Shown here: piece after piece, positions 41,260 to 50,489 of the stretch | Numbering within the stretch: the stretch's first letter is position 1 | Layout: every line of letters begins with the position of its first letter | Assembly (NCBI RefSeq): GCF_017873965.1 | Contig: NZ_JAGGKT010000002.1 | Location: forward strand, 286,312 to 350,311 | From: Ammoniphilus resinae | GTDB lineage: Bacteria; Bacillota; Bacilli; Aneurinibacillales; RAOX-1 | DNA length: 64,000 nt | Direction of reading: 5' to 3' | Position numbers and translations under genes: made by a program | The notes under the pieces: generated by a model | What the model was told of the DNA's origin: nothing | Seen by the model: the letters and a program-made list of their open reading frames with translations, nothing else | Database searches by the model: none

Positions 41260-42243
41260 ATGCATACCCTTGAAAATATTAAATCAAGTATTTTAAAAAT
41301 CGAACCAGTTTTCGGAAGAGAGTTGCTTACAAGAGTAGAAATAGATTCTTTACCACATATCCTTCAGGAAAATGAAACGATCCGCGGAATTGTTACTGGC
41401 ATTTTTAAAAACACGGATGGAGTGTTGGTTGCCACTGAATTCCGCCTCATTCACTTAACTCTAAATTCATGGACACACTTCCCTTATCAACGTATTGAAT
41501 CAATCACATCCTCGGTAACTAAATTCAATGACGGAAAAACGCTAGATACTATTCATCTGCTTTTTGCCAAGGGGAAGGTCGAGATTCGCCATGTCCCTTA
41601 CGATACCGAATCCTTTCTGAAACTTGTTAAATATTATATCGCGCTTAAGGTGCATGATCCGCGATTTGACCGACCTTCTTCAACAACCACAAAACAACAA
41701 AAACAAAATAAGCCCACAAAAAATAGAGGAAGACTCCTTCTTATTTTATCCCTAATCGTCGTAGTTTTGGGTGGTGCTTATGGTTATTTTGCGATGCAAA
41801 ATGACGAAGATCGAGATGGTCTTTCCCTCGGCTTTACGCCCACACAGTTTCAGCAAAGATGGAATCAGTCGGCTGAGCAGGTTGGCAGTCATTTTAAAAT
41901 GACCAATGTAAATATTGTCTCTGATCAAGAAAGCCAATCTTTCACCTATTTCATTACACCTAGTTTAAAGATTTCCGGTATTCTTGAGACAGATGAAACT
42001 ATCCAGAAACTAATGTTATTAGGCCAAGGTGAAAGCGAGCTCCCCCTAGCCATTGAACAGGTTATTGCCGTAACGCAGCCAGAGTTATCTACAGAGCAGC
42101 GAACCCAAATCATCAAAAAACTAGGTGTTTCAAACACCTCAGTAGAACGGGAAGACAAACGGGTTACGCAAAACGGAATTCGGTATGCTTTGTTCTATCC
42201 TGAGAAAATTGGAATTGTTTTTGAGGCAAGCGCCGTAAAGTAG
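41260..42243 (+). CDS. PH-domain protein with one membrane helix
   Basis: The 327-residue protein has an N-terminal bacterial PH domain (residues 35-135). GIFKNTDGVLVATEFRLIHL and HFPYQRIESITSSVTKFNDG are typical of the YokE/bPH_6 type. A Lys/Thr linker, one transmembrane helix (LLLILSLIVVVLGGAYGYFA, near residue 165) and an extracytoplasmic domain of about 145 residues follow. The outer domain has no family I recognise. GAGAGGAG lies eleven bases before the ATG. It is monocistronic and opposite leuS. Membrane stress sensing is a guess. Confidence 0.7.
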   Translation: MHTLENIKSSILKIEPVFGRELLTRVEIDSLPHILQENETIRGIVTGIFKNTDGVLVATEFRLIHLTLNSWTHFPYQRIESITSSVTKFNDGKTLDTIHLLFAKGKVEIRHVPYDTESFLKLVKYYIALKVHDPRFDRPSSTTTKQQKQNKPTKNRGRLLLILSLIVVVLGGAYGYFAMQNDEDRDGLSLGFTPTQFQQRWNQSAEQVGSHFKMTNVNIVSDQESQSFTYFITPSLKISGILETDETIQKLMLLGQGESELPLAIEQVIAVTQPELSTEQRTQIIKKLGVSNTSVEREDKRVTQNGIRYALFYPEKIGIVFEASAVK

Positions 42244-42325
42244 GCCAATTTTTTCGTGCTTTATGACTATTTATGCTCTTTTTTGTGGTATAATAGAGAA
42301 ATAAGCACAAAGGAGTGGATATAGC

Positions 42326-42451
42326 TTGCTAACCTATTACTGCCTTGTATGCGGTAAGTTAAAGCAAGGCGATGCCAACCGTGTTGAAATTAATGTATGT
42401 GAAGAATGCTCTTCTGCGGATTCGGAAGAAGGAGAAGGTATAGTCAAATAA
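42326..42451 (+). CDS. 41-residue zinc-ribbon protein
   Basis: AAGGAGTGG lies about nine bases before TTG 42326. The product begins LTYYCLVCGKLKQGDANRVE, then NVCEECSS and an acidic tail, giving two CxxC pairs about 18 residues apart: a minimal zinc ribbon. TATAAT at 42289-42294 is a plausible -10. It is followed by a terminator. In size and Cys pattern it recalls the sigma-factor inhibitor Gin/CsfB, but the sequence match is not close enough to name it. Confidence 0.65.
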   Translation: MLTYYCLVCGKLKQGDANRVEINVCEECSSADSEEGEGIVK

Positions 42452-42481
42452 CGTCCTTCTTCGGACTTGGTGAGAAGAAGT

Positions 42482-42510
42482 TACCCCATCCCCGGATGGG
42501 GTCATTCTTT
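42482..42510 (+). terminator. Terminator after the zinc-ribbon gene
   Basis: ACCCCATCC pairs with GGATGGGGT around CC, followed by CATTCTTT. Confidence 0.75.
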
Positions 42511-42559
42511 GTATAGAAGAAAATATACATATATGACGTAAGAAAAAGGTGGTATTGAG

Positions 42560-42994
42560 ATGTCGAATTGGTTTGCATTTTTTATCGTTTTTTGGATGAT
42601 TATTTTAATCTCCCTTGTAGCCATCGGGGGGTATTTTATGTTCCGCAAATTTCTTAAATCGATGCCAAAACAAGATGGGAAATCAGACTTGGACTGGCAG
42701 GATTATTATATTGAAAATTCGCAGCATCTATGGACTGATGATACGAAAGAGCTTTTAGAAGAATTAGTCCAACCCGTTCCCGAGCTATTCCGTGATGTGG
42801 CACGTCGCAGCATCGCCGGGAAAATTGGAAAACTAGCCATTGAAGAAAACGCTCCAGAAATAACTCAAGATCTTGTGATTAAGGGCTATATTCTAGCCAC
42901 CCCTGCAAGAGACCATAAATGGTTGGTTGCTCATTTGCAAGAAAAACAAATAGACTTTACTCCCTATGAAAAACATCTAAAACTTAAAATCTAA
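42560..42994 (+). CDS. DUF2621 family membrane-anchored protein
   Basis: This 144-residue protein has one N-terminal membrane helix (FFIVFWMIILISLVAIGGYF, residues 7-26) and a conserved cytoplasmic domain. Its SDLDWQDYYIENSQHLWTDD, VPELFRDVARRSIAGKIGKL and GYILATPARDHKWLVAHL stretches match DUF2621 (B. subtilis YneK). The family is restricted to spore formers and their relatives and has no known function. GGTGG ribosome site about eight bases upstream; a strong terminator follows. Confidence 0.8.
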   Translation: MSNWFAFFIVFWMIILISLVAIGGYFMFRKFLKSMPKQDGKSDLDWQDYYIENSQHLWTDDTKELLEELVQPVPELFRDVARRSIAGKIGKLAIEENAPEITQDLVIKGYILATPARDHKWLVAHLQEKQIDFTPYEKHLKLKI

Positions 42995-42997
42995 ACT

Positions 42998-43040
42998 GAA
43001 AGCCCCTTACCGTCGCAACTGCGAGTTAAGGGGCTTTCTT
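42998..43040. terminator. Bidirectional terminator
   Basis: GAAAGCCCCTTA pairs with TAAGGGGCTTTC over 12 bases around a GC-containing loop, between convergent gene ends. Confidence 0.88.
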
Positions 43041-43067
43041 CATTTCTAACGTTTATAAAACTTTTTA

Positions 43068-43751
43068 TTAATCTTCATTTTGATTATTGAAAATCCACAA
43101 GTATTCTGCAAGCTGAAGGACACTCATTAAGGCAGCGGCCACATAAGTCAGAGCTGCTGCTCCAAGGACACGGCTGGCTCCGCGTTCTTCATTGTTGCGG
43201 ATAAAGCCCAATTTGACCATGATTCCTTTGGCACGGCTACTTGCATTAAATTCTACAGGAAGGGTAATGACCTGAAATAAAACCGCAACACTAAACAAAA
43301 TGATCCCTAGCATTAACAATCCCTGTATTTTAAATAAGAACCCTCCAATCAATAGCAGGGGGGCAATCCCAGAGGAAAAGTTCACGGCCGGAAAAATTCT
43401 ATGTCTTGCAACCAGCATCGGATAGCTTACCTTATGCTGAATCGCATGTCCGACTTCATGGCAGGCAACAGACAGGGCGGCGATTGAATTGCCAAAATAC
43501 ACAGGATCTGATAAATGTACAGATTTCGTTAACGGATTGTAATGGTCTGTCAAGTTCCCCGGAACATGATAAACCGGGATATGTGACAGCCCGTTCGCAT
43601 CAAGCATTCTTCTGGCTGCCTCGGCGCCAGACATTCCCGAAGACGTTGGCACCTGATCATATTTTTTAAAAGTCCCCTTTACACGAAAGGATGCCCACAG
43701 GCTTAATCCAAACGCAGCTAGTATAAGAATAGTAAACGGGGTAAAAAACAT
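43068..43751 (-). CDS. Membrane zinc metallopeptidase, YugP type
   Basis: This 227-residue protein has an N-terminal membrane helix (FTILILAAFGLSLWASF). A zinc peptidase motif CHEVGHAIQHK lies near residue 102, preceded by NPLTKSVHLSDPVYFGNSIA. Three more membrane helices follow (RIFPAVNFSSGIAPLLLIGG; LMLGIILFSVAVLFQVI; LGAAALTYVAAALMSVLQLA). It matches the DUF2268-unrelated YugP/neutral zinc metallopeptidase family. The substrate is unknown; a role in membrane protein turnover is likely. AGGAGGATTTTG before the ATG. Confidence 0.88.
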   Translation of the reverse strand: MFFTPFTILILAAFGLSLWASFRVKGTFKKYDQVPTSSGMSGAEAARRMLDANGLSHIPVYHVPGNLTDHYNPLTKSVHLSDPVYFGNSIAALSVACHEVGHAIQHKVSYPMLVARHRIFPAVNFSSGIAPLLLIGGFLFKIQGLLMLGIILFSVAVLFQVITLPVEFNASSRAKGIMVKLGFIRNNEERGASRVLGAAALTYVAAALMSVLQLAEYLWIFNNQNED

Positions 43752-43983
43752 TCAAAATCCTCCTTTATCGTTTTTCGTTCCTTTATTTTAAACTTGTTCT
43801 AAAAATATTTACGAAAAAGAGCAGGAAGAGTTTCAACAAATTTTAATTATTTAGGATAAAAATGTGCTAGGCGAGTCACCATTTTGTTCCGCCCAAATAT
43901 CTTATAATGTGACGTCAAACAACAGGATGATCTTAACAACGATCACCCCGTCAACATGATTAAGTTTTTAAGGAGTGGACCAC

Positions 43984-44499
43984 ATGAATGAATTTACCCC
44001 TGATTATTCTTTCACAGGGAGCCGTCAAACCCCAACTTCCCCATATGGAATGTATGGAGCGTCTGCAACGCCTCAATATCCGTATGGGATGCCTGCCTAT
44101 CCGCCTATGCAACAGCAACAGCCGCAGCAACAGCCGCAACAGGTTTTCCCGCCACAGCCGAGTGGAGCATATATTCCAGGAACACCTGGAGCTTCGCAAG
44201 GTGTTCAGGTGCCTGGTATGTTGCCTATTGAACAATCCTATATCGAAAACATTTTACGCTTGAATAAAGGAAAATCTGGTACTTTTTATTTTACTTATGA
44301 AAACAACAATGAATGGAACGCCAAAGTTTACAAAGGAGTAGTAGAGGCGGCTGGAAGAGATCATATCATCCTCAGCGAACCATCCACCGGAAAACGCTAC
44401 TTGTTATTAATGGTTAACTTTGATTACGCCGAGTTTGACGAACCCTTAAATTACGAATACCCCTTTGGTTCCGCTCCTCGTCCGATAAGACCTCGCTAA
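43984..44499 (+). CDS. gerQ: Spore coat protein GerQ
   Basis: This 171-residue protein has a Pro/Gln/Tyr-rich N-terminal half (MPAYPPMQQQQPQQQPQQVF) and a conserved C-terminal domain (QSYIENILRLNKGKSGTFYF; EWNAKVYKGVVEAAGRDHII; RYLLLMVNFDYAEFDEPLNY) that is diagnostic of GerQ. In B. subtilis GerQ is a coat protein crosslinked by transglutaminase and needed for CwlJ function in germination. AAGGAGTGG six bases before the ATG. Here cwlJ is not adjacent, unlike in Bacillus. Confidence 0.93.
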   Translation: MNEFTPDYSFTGSRQTPTSPYGMYGASATPQYPYGMPAYPPMQQQQPQQQPQQVFPPQPSGAYIPGTPGASQGVQVPGMLPIEQSYIENILRLNKGKSGTFYFTYENNNEWNAKVYKGVVEAAGRDHIILSEPSTGKRYLLLMVNFDYAEFDEPLNYEYPFGSAPRPIRPR

Positions 44500-44510
44500 T
44501 CAAAGCGGTT

Positions 44511-44543
44511 ATAAACCAGCGCCTATTGAATGGTGCTGGTTTA
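44511..44543. terminator. Bidirectional terminator after gerQ
   Basis: ATAAACCAGC pairs with GCTGGTTTAT. It sits between the gerQ stop and the end of the opposing dehydrogenase gene. Confidence 0.85.
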
Positions 44544-45680
44544 TTAAGGTTTAAGAACGACTTTTATACAATCGTCTTTCTTTTCATCAAAAATTTCATA
44601 AGCAAATTCTGCCTTTTCTAACGGCAGCCTATGTGTAATAATGTCGGTTGGATCAAATGTATTATCCTTAATCATCCGATACAACTCAGGTATGTAATGG
44701 ATGACGGGTGCCTGACCCATTTTCAATGTAATGTTTCTCGCAAACAGATCCCCCAAGGGAAATCCATTATAACGGGAACCATACACCCCTACGAGTTGAA
44801 TCGTTCCTCCCTTTCTTACTGCCTGAGAGGCAATTTTGATCGCCCCCATGGTTCCACCCTGAAGTTTCAGCGCGGTTTCTACTAGCTCCAACGGAGACAT
44901 TTTCCCATCCATTCCTACGCAGTCAATGACAATGTCTGCCCCTCCCTGGGTCATTTCTTTAAGATGATTCCCAATGTTCTTTTCTGATGTAAAATCAACA
45001 ATCTCCACTTGATTCACTTCTTTGGCATGTTCCATCCGGTACCCGATATAGTCGACAGCGATTACCCTTTTGGCCCCTTTTAACCAGGCAAACTTTTGGG
45101 CAAGTAGTCCAACCGGACCACACCCAAGAACAATCACGGTATCCCCTGGCTTTACCCCGCCATAATCCACTCCCCAATAGGCGGTGGGGATAATATCGGA
45201 CAAAAATAACAGCTGTTCGTCTTCCAGTTCACAATCCTCAGGCACACGAAACGGAGTGAAATTCCCATACGGAACACGTAAAAATTCAGCTTGTCCTCCT
45301 GCGTAGCCGCCAAAGGTTTCAGAATAACCAAAATAAGCGCCAGCATCTCCATGTGGATTCGAATTATCGCATTGGCTTTCCAACTGATGTTGACAATAGA
45401 AGCATTGACCACATGCGATCGTAAAAGGTATGACCACCCGGTCACCCTTTTTTAGGCGAGTGACATCTGGCCCAACCTCCTCCACGATCCCCATGGGCTC
45501 ATGGCCAATAATAAAGTTTTCCGGCATATTGGGGACATTTCCATGAATCAAATGCAGATCAGAACCGCAAATTGCGGTACTCGTGATGCGGACAATGATG
45601 TCGTCTCTTTTTTCGATGGCAGGGTCAGCTACTTCTTTTATCTTGACATCCTTTATTCCTTGATAGGTCAGTGCTTTCAT
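44544..45680 (-). CDS. Zinc-dependent alcohol dehydrogenase family protein
   Basis: This 378-residue medium-chain dehydrogenase has catalytic-zinc ligands in TAICGSDLHLIHG near residue 35 and GHEPMGIVEEVGPDV near residue 58, structural-zinc Cys in CGQCFYCQHQLESQC near residue 93, and the Rossmann motif VIVLGCGPVGLLAQKFAWL near residue 180. It resembles glutathione-independent formaldehyde dehydrogenase-like enzymes of Bacillales. The start is the ATG giving MKALTYQG, because GGAGTG lies six bases upstream. Single gene; substrate not determined. Confidence 0.88.
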   Translation of the reverse strand: MKALTYQGIKDVKIKEVADPAIEKRDDIIVRITSTAICGSDLHLIHGNVPNMPENFIIGHEPMGIVEEVGPDVTRLKKGDRVVIPFTIACGQCFYCQHQLESQCDNSNPHGDAGAYFGYSETFGGYAGGQAEFLRVPYGNFTPFRVPEDCELEDEQLLFLSDIIPTAYWGVDYGGVKPGDTVIVLGCGPVGLLAQKFAWLKGAKRVIAVDYIGYRMEHAKEVNQVEIVDFTSEKNIGNHLKEMTQGGADIVIDCVGMDGKMSPLELVETALKLQGGTMGAIKIASQAVRKGGTIQLVGVYGSRYNGFPLGDLFARNITLKMGQAPVIHYIPELYRMIKDNTFDPTDIITHRLPLEKAEFAYEIFDEKKDDCIKVVLKP

Positions 45681-45730
45681 CTTTTTCACTCCTTCAATTG
45701 TGCCTTAAGGCAGGTTATAGGACCTTCACC

Positions 45731-45791
45731 TTAGTATCTTCCATCCTTAACAGGAGATACTAACTTCAGGAACCACAAGAGCCATCTCTTG
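45731..45791 (+). promoter_or_regulatory. Structured leader of the second CorC-type gene
   Basis: Two hairpins follow one another. TTAGTATCT (45731-45739) pairs perfectly with AGATACTAA (45755-45763). Then CAAGAG pairs with CTCTTG (45776-45791), directly abutting the AGGAGG ribosome site. The second stem could mask or present the ribosome site, so translational control is possible. Confidence 0.5.
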
Positions 45792-45808
45792 AGGAGGTAG
45801 TATTCAAT

Positions 45809-47104
45809 ATGGCAATTATCAATATTTTATTGATTGGTTTCTTAATTCTAACGACGGCATTTTTTGTGGCTGCTGAATTCTCCATCGTTAGGGTAAGATC
45901 AACCCGTATACAGCAATTGGCTGAAGAAGGAAACAAACAAGGTTTAGCCGCAATGAAAGTGATTAGCAATTTAGACGGCTATTTATCCGCATGCCAATTA
46001 GGTATAACGATTACAGCTTTAGGACTTGGATGGGTCGGTGAACCGACCATCCAACGAATTTTAGACCCACTTTTTGTCCGTTTGGGCATGTCACCGCAGC
46101 TATCTGTGTTGATTTCATTTATCATTTCCTTTAGCTTAATCACTTTTCTCCATGTTGTTATTGGGGAATTGTCACCAAAAACCCTCGCAATTCATAAAGC
46201 TGAATTAGTCAGTCTATGGACAGCCCAACCATTAATTTGGTTTTATAAGGGGCTATACCCAATTATTTGGCTCTTAAACGGTGCCGCTCGACAGTTCACT
46301 TCGCTTTTTGGGTTAAAGCCAGCCAGTGAACATGACATCGCCCATACCCAGGAAGAAATACGCACAATCCTAAATCAAAGTTATTCCAGCGGCGAAATTA
46401 ATAAAGAAGAACTGCGTTATATGAATAATATTTTTCAATTTGATGACAGACTGGCGAAAGAGGTCATGGTACCGCGGACAGAAATAGCAATCCTCGATAC
46501 AGACTCCAGCATGGACGAGCATATTGTAACGATCAGAGATGAAAAATACACCCGCTTTCCTGTCGCCCTGCATGGGGACCGTGACCATATTATCGGTTTG
46601 GTCAACACAAAGGAGCTTTTCCACGCGTTTATCGATGCTAAGCTGGATTCAATTGATCCTTTTGTCCATCCGGCCTTAACCGCGCCAGAGACCATTCCGA
46701 TTCGGGATTTATTAAAAAAAATGCAAAAGCACGGCAACCATATGTGCATTCTTATCGATGAATATGGAGGAACCGCCGGACTCGTTACGGTGGAGGATAT
46801 TCTCGAAGAGATCGTTGGGGAAATTCGAGATGAATTTGATCAAGAAGAAGAACCTTTAATAAAAAAATTGGAAGATCAGCGGTTTATTGTAGACGGAAAG
46901 GTTCTCGTTGATGATATTAATCATCTGCTGCATAGTGACCTTGACGACAGTGAAGTGGATACCATCGGCGGTTGGGTCTATACACATGCCCCAGAATTGA
47001 AGGAAGGGACAAAATTTCACGATGATGAAGTCGAGGTAACGATTCTGGACGTTGAAGCGCATCGTGTAAAAAAGGTGGAGATTCAAAAAGTCGACCGGGA
47101 ATAA
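45809..47104 (+). CDS. CNNM/CBS/CorC membrane protein (hemolysin C family), second paralogue
   Basis: This 431-residue protein has the same architecture as the 9917-11263 protein: CNNM domain (FLILTTAFFVAAEFSIVRVR; SLITFLHVVIGELSPKTLAI), CBS pair with FPVALHGDRDHIIGLVNTKE and LIDEYGGTAGLVTVEDILEE, and a CorC_HlyC C-terminal domain. The two paralogues share about half their residues by eye. Probably a divalent cation exporter or its regulator. AGGAGG lies about 13 bases before the ATG behind two leader hairpins. It reads as a single gene. Confidence 0.9.
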   Translation: MAIINILLIGFLILTTAFFVAAEFSIVRVRSTRIQQLAEEGNKQGLAAMKVISNLDGYLSACQLGITITALGLGWVGEPTIQRILDPLFVRLGMSPQLSVLISFIISFSLITFLHVVIGELSPKTLAIHKAELVSLWTAQPLIWFYKGLYPIIWLLNGAARQFTSLFGLKPASEHDIAHTQEEIRTILNQSYSSGEINKEELRYMNNIFQFDDRLAKEVMVPRTEIAILDTDSSMDEHIVTIRDEKYTRFPVALHGDRDHIIGLVNTKELFHAFIDAKLDSIDPFVHPALTAPETIPIRDLLKKMQKHGNHMCILIDEYGGTAGLVTVEDILEEIVGEIRDEFDQEEEPLIKKLEDQRFIVDGKVLVDDINHLLHSDLDDSEVDTIGGWVYTHAPELKEGTKFHDDEVEVTILDVEAHRVKKVEIQKVDRE

Positions 47105-47235
47105 TTAGACCTCGCCTGCTCCTTTCACAAAAATGTTTTGATGATAAAATATTAGCATTTGTAAATTTCCCCGAATCGTCTATAATTGTAATTTAGATGA
47201 AAGGTTTAGTAGATTTAAGATGGAGGATGTACCGG

Positions 47236-48099
47236 ATGTATACAATAAAACCCAATCGCGCGAAACTTTTAATTTCATGTAATGATAGGCCAGGTATCGT
47301 TTCAGCGGTATCTCGTTTTTTGTTGGAGCACAAAGCTAATATTGTTCAATCTGACCAATACACTACAGACCCCGAAGGGGGAATATTCTTTATGCGAGTC
47401 GAATTTGACTTGCAGGATTTCGATTCTACATACCCTCTAATTGAAAAAGACTTTTCCAGCGTGGCACGCGACTTTGATATGGACTGGAAGCTCGCTAATC
47501 CAAATAAACGAAAAAGAATGGCCATTCTTGTTTCCAAAGAAGATCACTGTTTGATGGAGTTGCTTTGGAGGCAACGTGCAGGAGAAATACCCGTCGATAT
47601 CCCCATGGTTATCAGTAATCATGAAGACACAAGGGCAGCCGTTGAGGCCTACGGGATCCCTTTCTACCATGTGCCTGTCACCCGTGAAACAAAGAAGGAA
47701 TCCGAGCAGAAGATCCTTGAGCTATTAGAAGGAAAAGTTGATTTCATCGTCCTAGCTCGTTATATGCAGATTTTGTCATCCGAATTTGTAACACATTATC
47801 CTAACCAGATTATCAATATTCACCATTCCTTCCTCCCTGCTTTTATTGGCGCCAACCCGTATAAACGTGCCTTTGAACGCGGAGTGAAGTTGATTGGGGC
47901 AACTGCCCATTATGTCACGGATGATCTTGATGAAGGACCGATTATTGAACAGGATGTATTGCGCGTAAACCATCGTTATTCTGCTGATGAATTAAAAATT
48001 ACCGGCCGCCAAGCTGAACGAATTGCTTTAGCCCGCGCAGTTTCCTGGCATATCGATGATCGTATTTTAGTCTATGGAAACAAAACTGTTATCTTTTAA
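47236..48099 (+). CDS. purU: Formyltetrahydrofolate deformylase
   Basis: This 287-residue enzyme has an N-terminal ACT domain (LLISCNDRPGIVSAVSRFLL, residues 10-29) and a formyltransferase-fold catalytic domain. The Asn-His pair INIHHSFLPAFIGANPY lies near residue 194 and the Asp-containing HYVTDDLDEGPIIEQD near residue 227. It hydrolyses 10-formyl-THF to formate and THF, balancing one-carbon units with glycine and methionine. GGAGGATG supports the ATG at 47236 over earlier Met codons. Single gene. Confidence 0.95.
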   Translation: MYTIKPNRAKLLISCNDRPGIVSAVSRFLLEHKANIVQSDQYTTDPEGGIFFMRVEFDLQDFDSTYPLIEKDFSSVARDFDMDWKLANPNKRKRMAILVSKEDHCLMELLWRQRAGEIPVDIPMVISNHEDTRAAVEAYGIPFYHVPVTRETKKESEQKILELLEGKVDFIVLARYMQILSSEFVTHYPNQIINIHHSFLPAFIGANPYKRAFERGVKLIGATAHYVTDDLDEGPIIEQDVLRVNHRYSADELKITGRQAERIALARAVSWHIDDRILVYGNKTVIF

Positions 48100-48164
48100 A
48101 TTTTTTTAGGAGACAATGTCCTGATTTTCATGATAATCTTACAGGTAGATAAGGAGTGATTCGA

Positions 48165-49088
48165 ATGTCTACGGAGTTATCTGGAGTCCAGGGCAAGGAT
48201 GTTTTCCCCTTACGAAAGTCGGAAAATATGTCCACCGTTCCTGAACCCAATGGTACCACCTCCCCGTTTCAGGAGTTAGTGGACAAGCATTTGGATGAAA
48301 TTGCCCGTTCACAAGTGGCATTTGCCCAGTACAAGCAACAAGGACGTATGGATCTCGCCCAAGGAGCGCATAATTGGGCGGAAAAACAGCGGGCAGCCCT
48401 GCAATATTTAGGGGTGAATAAAGAACTTTTCAACCCTCAGATTGACTTAACAGACCGTTTTGTATCGAAGCATTCCATTCAGGATGCTGCGGTTTATGAT
48501 TATACGAAAGAAGGAAATAACGTTCGTTCAGATTATAAGCAATGGATGGCAAAAGTGGGTGCAGCCTACGAATCACTCTCATTTCCAGCAGCTGCTTTAA
48601 CAAGTCGAAATGAAGTTCCACAGCAAGCACCCGCTCAGGTGAAACCAAAGGAGTTGCCTGTGCCGAAGATTTGGGAATCCGTTCCGGAACGAATTAAAGG
48701 CTACCTGCAGAAGGTTGCTGAGGAAGTGGATGTGGATTTGCATTTATTGGCAGCCCTCGCCAAGCAGGAATCTGGCTTTCAAGAAAATGCCCGGAGCAGG
48801 GTTGGCGCCATTGGTCTTTTTCAACTGATGCCGAGCACCGCACGGAGTTTAGGCGTAAATCCCTATGATTCCTACCAGAACGCTTTAGGCGGTGCAAAAT
48901 ACATTAAAGGCAAGCTTGATAAATACAACGGCGACATCAAACTAGCATTAGCTGCCTACAATGCAGGCCCTGGCCGCGTTGACCGCGCGATTACAAAAGC
49001 CGGCACATCTGACTGGGATACCGTATCTCAACGTTTACCGAAAGAAACCCGGAATTTTGTGCCAAAGGTGTTAAGTTCTTTTACGTAG
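48165..49088 (+). CDS. Lytic transglycosylase domain protein
   Basis: This 307-residue protein has a C-terminal SLT domain (about residues 175-300). The catalytic Glu is in ALAKQESGF, followed by GAIGLFQLMPSTARSLGVNP and LALAAYNAGPGRVDRA, as in other type 1 transglycosylases. The N-terminal 150 residues are polar and helical and carry no signal peptide or membrane helix, so export is unexplained; flagellar or spore-related SLT proteins of Bacillus share that feature. AAGGAGTG six bases before the ATG. Confidence 0.88.
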   Translation: MSTELSGVQGKDVFPLRKSENMSTVPEPNGTTSPFQELVDKHLDEIARSQVAFAQYKQQGRMDLAQGAHNWAEKQRAALQYLGVNKELFNPQIDLTDRFVSKHSIQDAAVYDYTKEGNNVRSDYKQWMAKVGAAYESLSFPAAALTSRNEVPQQAPAQVKPKELPVPKIWESVPERIKGYLQKVAEEVDVDLHLLAALAKQESGFQENARSRVGAIGLFQLMPSTARSLGVNPYDSYQNALGGAKYIKGKLDKYNGDIKLALAAYNAGPGRVDRAITKAGTSDWDTVSQRLPKETRNFVPKVLSSFT

Positions 49089-49145
49089 TACATAAACAGA
49101 GGATAAATTTTATTATATTTTGAAAAATCTGATTATAAAAGACTC

Positions 49146-49276
49146 AATAGCGGAAATTATTTCCGCTATTTTTCATATCCAATATTTTGTAAACGATTAC
49201 AATTGATGATAGCGGAAAAAATTCCGTTATTCCCTCTAAATCATGCTGAAAAAATGAATAACGGAAAATTTTCCAC
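49146..49276. repeat. Cluster of three GCGGAAA-family palindromes
   Basis: The units are AATAGCGGAAATTATTTCCG-CTATT at 49146-49170, ATAGCGGAAAAAATTCCGTT at 49210-49229, and ATAACGGAAAATTTTCCACT at 49258-49277. They fill the 217-bp convergent gap 49089-49305, which holds no gene. Confidence 0.75.
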
Positions 49277-49305
49277 TTAAATTGGCGGCAAGGCCCATAG
49301 GCTTC

Positions 49306-50406
49306 CTACCCCCTTGCAAGCCACGCTACCAAACGATGATTCCTTTGTTCTTCCGTCAACTCTGGAAAAACCCGATTTTCTTCAACCAAATCATATAATC
49401 TTTCCAAAGGTTCTCGCTTGTCCTCTTTCTTTTTCTTTTTATCCTGCAGGATCTCCCATATTTCACGGACACTATCCAAAGCATGGATGTCTTGCTTCTT
49501 AAAAAAGTGGGCCAACCGTTCTACATCTTCAAGGAATTCGCCACCAAAACGGTCTTCCAAACGATCCGCTAGTAACGCGATTTCCACTTCATACATTGGA
49601 CGCTCACGATTTTTTTCCTTCCCGATCCACGGTGTTTCCAAGATCACCGGCTTGTCTTTTGCAGCTTCATGGTGCACGATATATTTTAAAGCCTCGAACC
49701 CGATCAATCCAGAGCCCACCGGGGCATGGCGATCTTTTGCTGCTCCGCGGAAATTTTTACTATCATTGATATGGAAAACAGCGATGCGATCAATCCCAAT
49801 GATTCGGTCGAACTCATCTATCACCTCGTCAAAATGGTGGACAATATCATAGCCAGCATCATGTGTATGACAGGTATCAAAGCAGATGCTTAGCTTATCA
49901 TTATATTTTACCTTATCAATAATTGAAGCCAGTTCTTCAAAACTTCTACCAATTTCCGTTCCCTTTCCAGCCATTGTTTCCAAGGCGATATGAACATTCT
50001 GGTCAACTTCCAGTACTTCATTCAATCCTTCCGCAATACGCTGGATGCCGTATTCCGGATCTTTATCTGTATACGCCCCTGGATGAAGGACAATGTTTTT
50101 CACGCCCATATATTCTGTTCGCTTGATTTCTTGGCGCAAAAAATTAACTGCAAGTTCAAACGTATCATCTTTATATGAACCAAGGTTAATAATGTATGGT
50201 GCATGAACCACAATCTCTGTGATCCCATTTTTCCCCATCAATTCTCTGCCTTCAGGAATAAACAGATCCTCCATCGGCTTTCTTCTCGTATTTTGCGGAG
50301 CCCCCGTATACACCATGAAGCTAGTAGATCCATAACTTAGAGCCTCTTCCGTGGCATTTAACAATCCTGTTTTAGAAAATGATACATGAGATCCTATTTT
50401 CAACAT
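49306..50406 (-). CDS. nfo: Endonuclease IV with C-terminal extension
   Basis: This 366-residue AP endonuclease has the full set of three-metal ligands: [10 protein letters not shown] near residue 4, [14 protein letters not shown] near residue 66, [11 protein letters not shown] near residue 107, [13 protein letters not shown] near residue 143, [13 protein letters not shown] near residue 175, FHINDSKN near residue 213 and DRHAPVGSG near residue 226. It cuts 5' to abasic sites. About 70 extra residues follow the usual end (near residue 290), including a Lys/Glu-rich linker and a helical tail ending [10 protein letters not shown]. The start MLKIGSHV is set by homology and by GGGTGAG. Confidence 0.93.
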   Translation of the reverse strand: MLKIGSHVSFSKTGLLNATEEALSYGSTSFMVYTGAPQNTRRKPMEDLFIPEGRELMGKNGITEIVVHAPYIINLGSYKDDTFELAVNFLRQEIKRTEYMGVKNIVLHPGAYTDKDPEYGIQRIAEGLNEVLEVDQNVHIALETMAGKGTEIGRSFEELASIIDKVKYNDKLSICFDTCHTHDAGYDIVHHFDEVIDEFDRIIGIDRIAVFHINDSKNFRGAAKDRHAPVGSGLIGFEALKYIVHHEAAKDKPVILETPWIGKEKNRERPMYEVEIALLADRLEDRFGGEFLEDVERLAHFFKKQDIHALDSVREIWEILQDKKKKKEDKREPLERLYDLVEENRVFPELTEEQRNHRLVAWLARG

Positions 50407-50464
50407 CCTACTCACCCTTCCTTCCGTTCCCTTTCTATTGTAGCAAAGATCAAAAGTTCAAACA

Positions 50465-50489
50465 AAAATACCCCATGCGGGGTATTTAT
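50465..50489 (-). terminator. Terminator of the amino acid ABC operon
   Basis: AAATACCCC pairs with GGGGTATTT around a four-base loop and overlaps the stop of the ATPase gene. A T-rich tract follows on the minus strand. Confidence 0.8.

Noticed and set aside
44597-45445. Frames opposite or shifted within the alcohol dehydrogenase gene
   Set aside because: They lack ribosome sites and family features. The dehydrogenase frame is complete.
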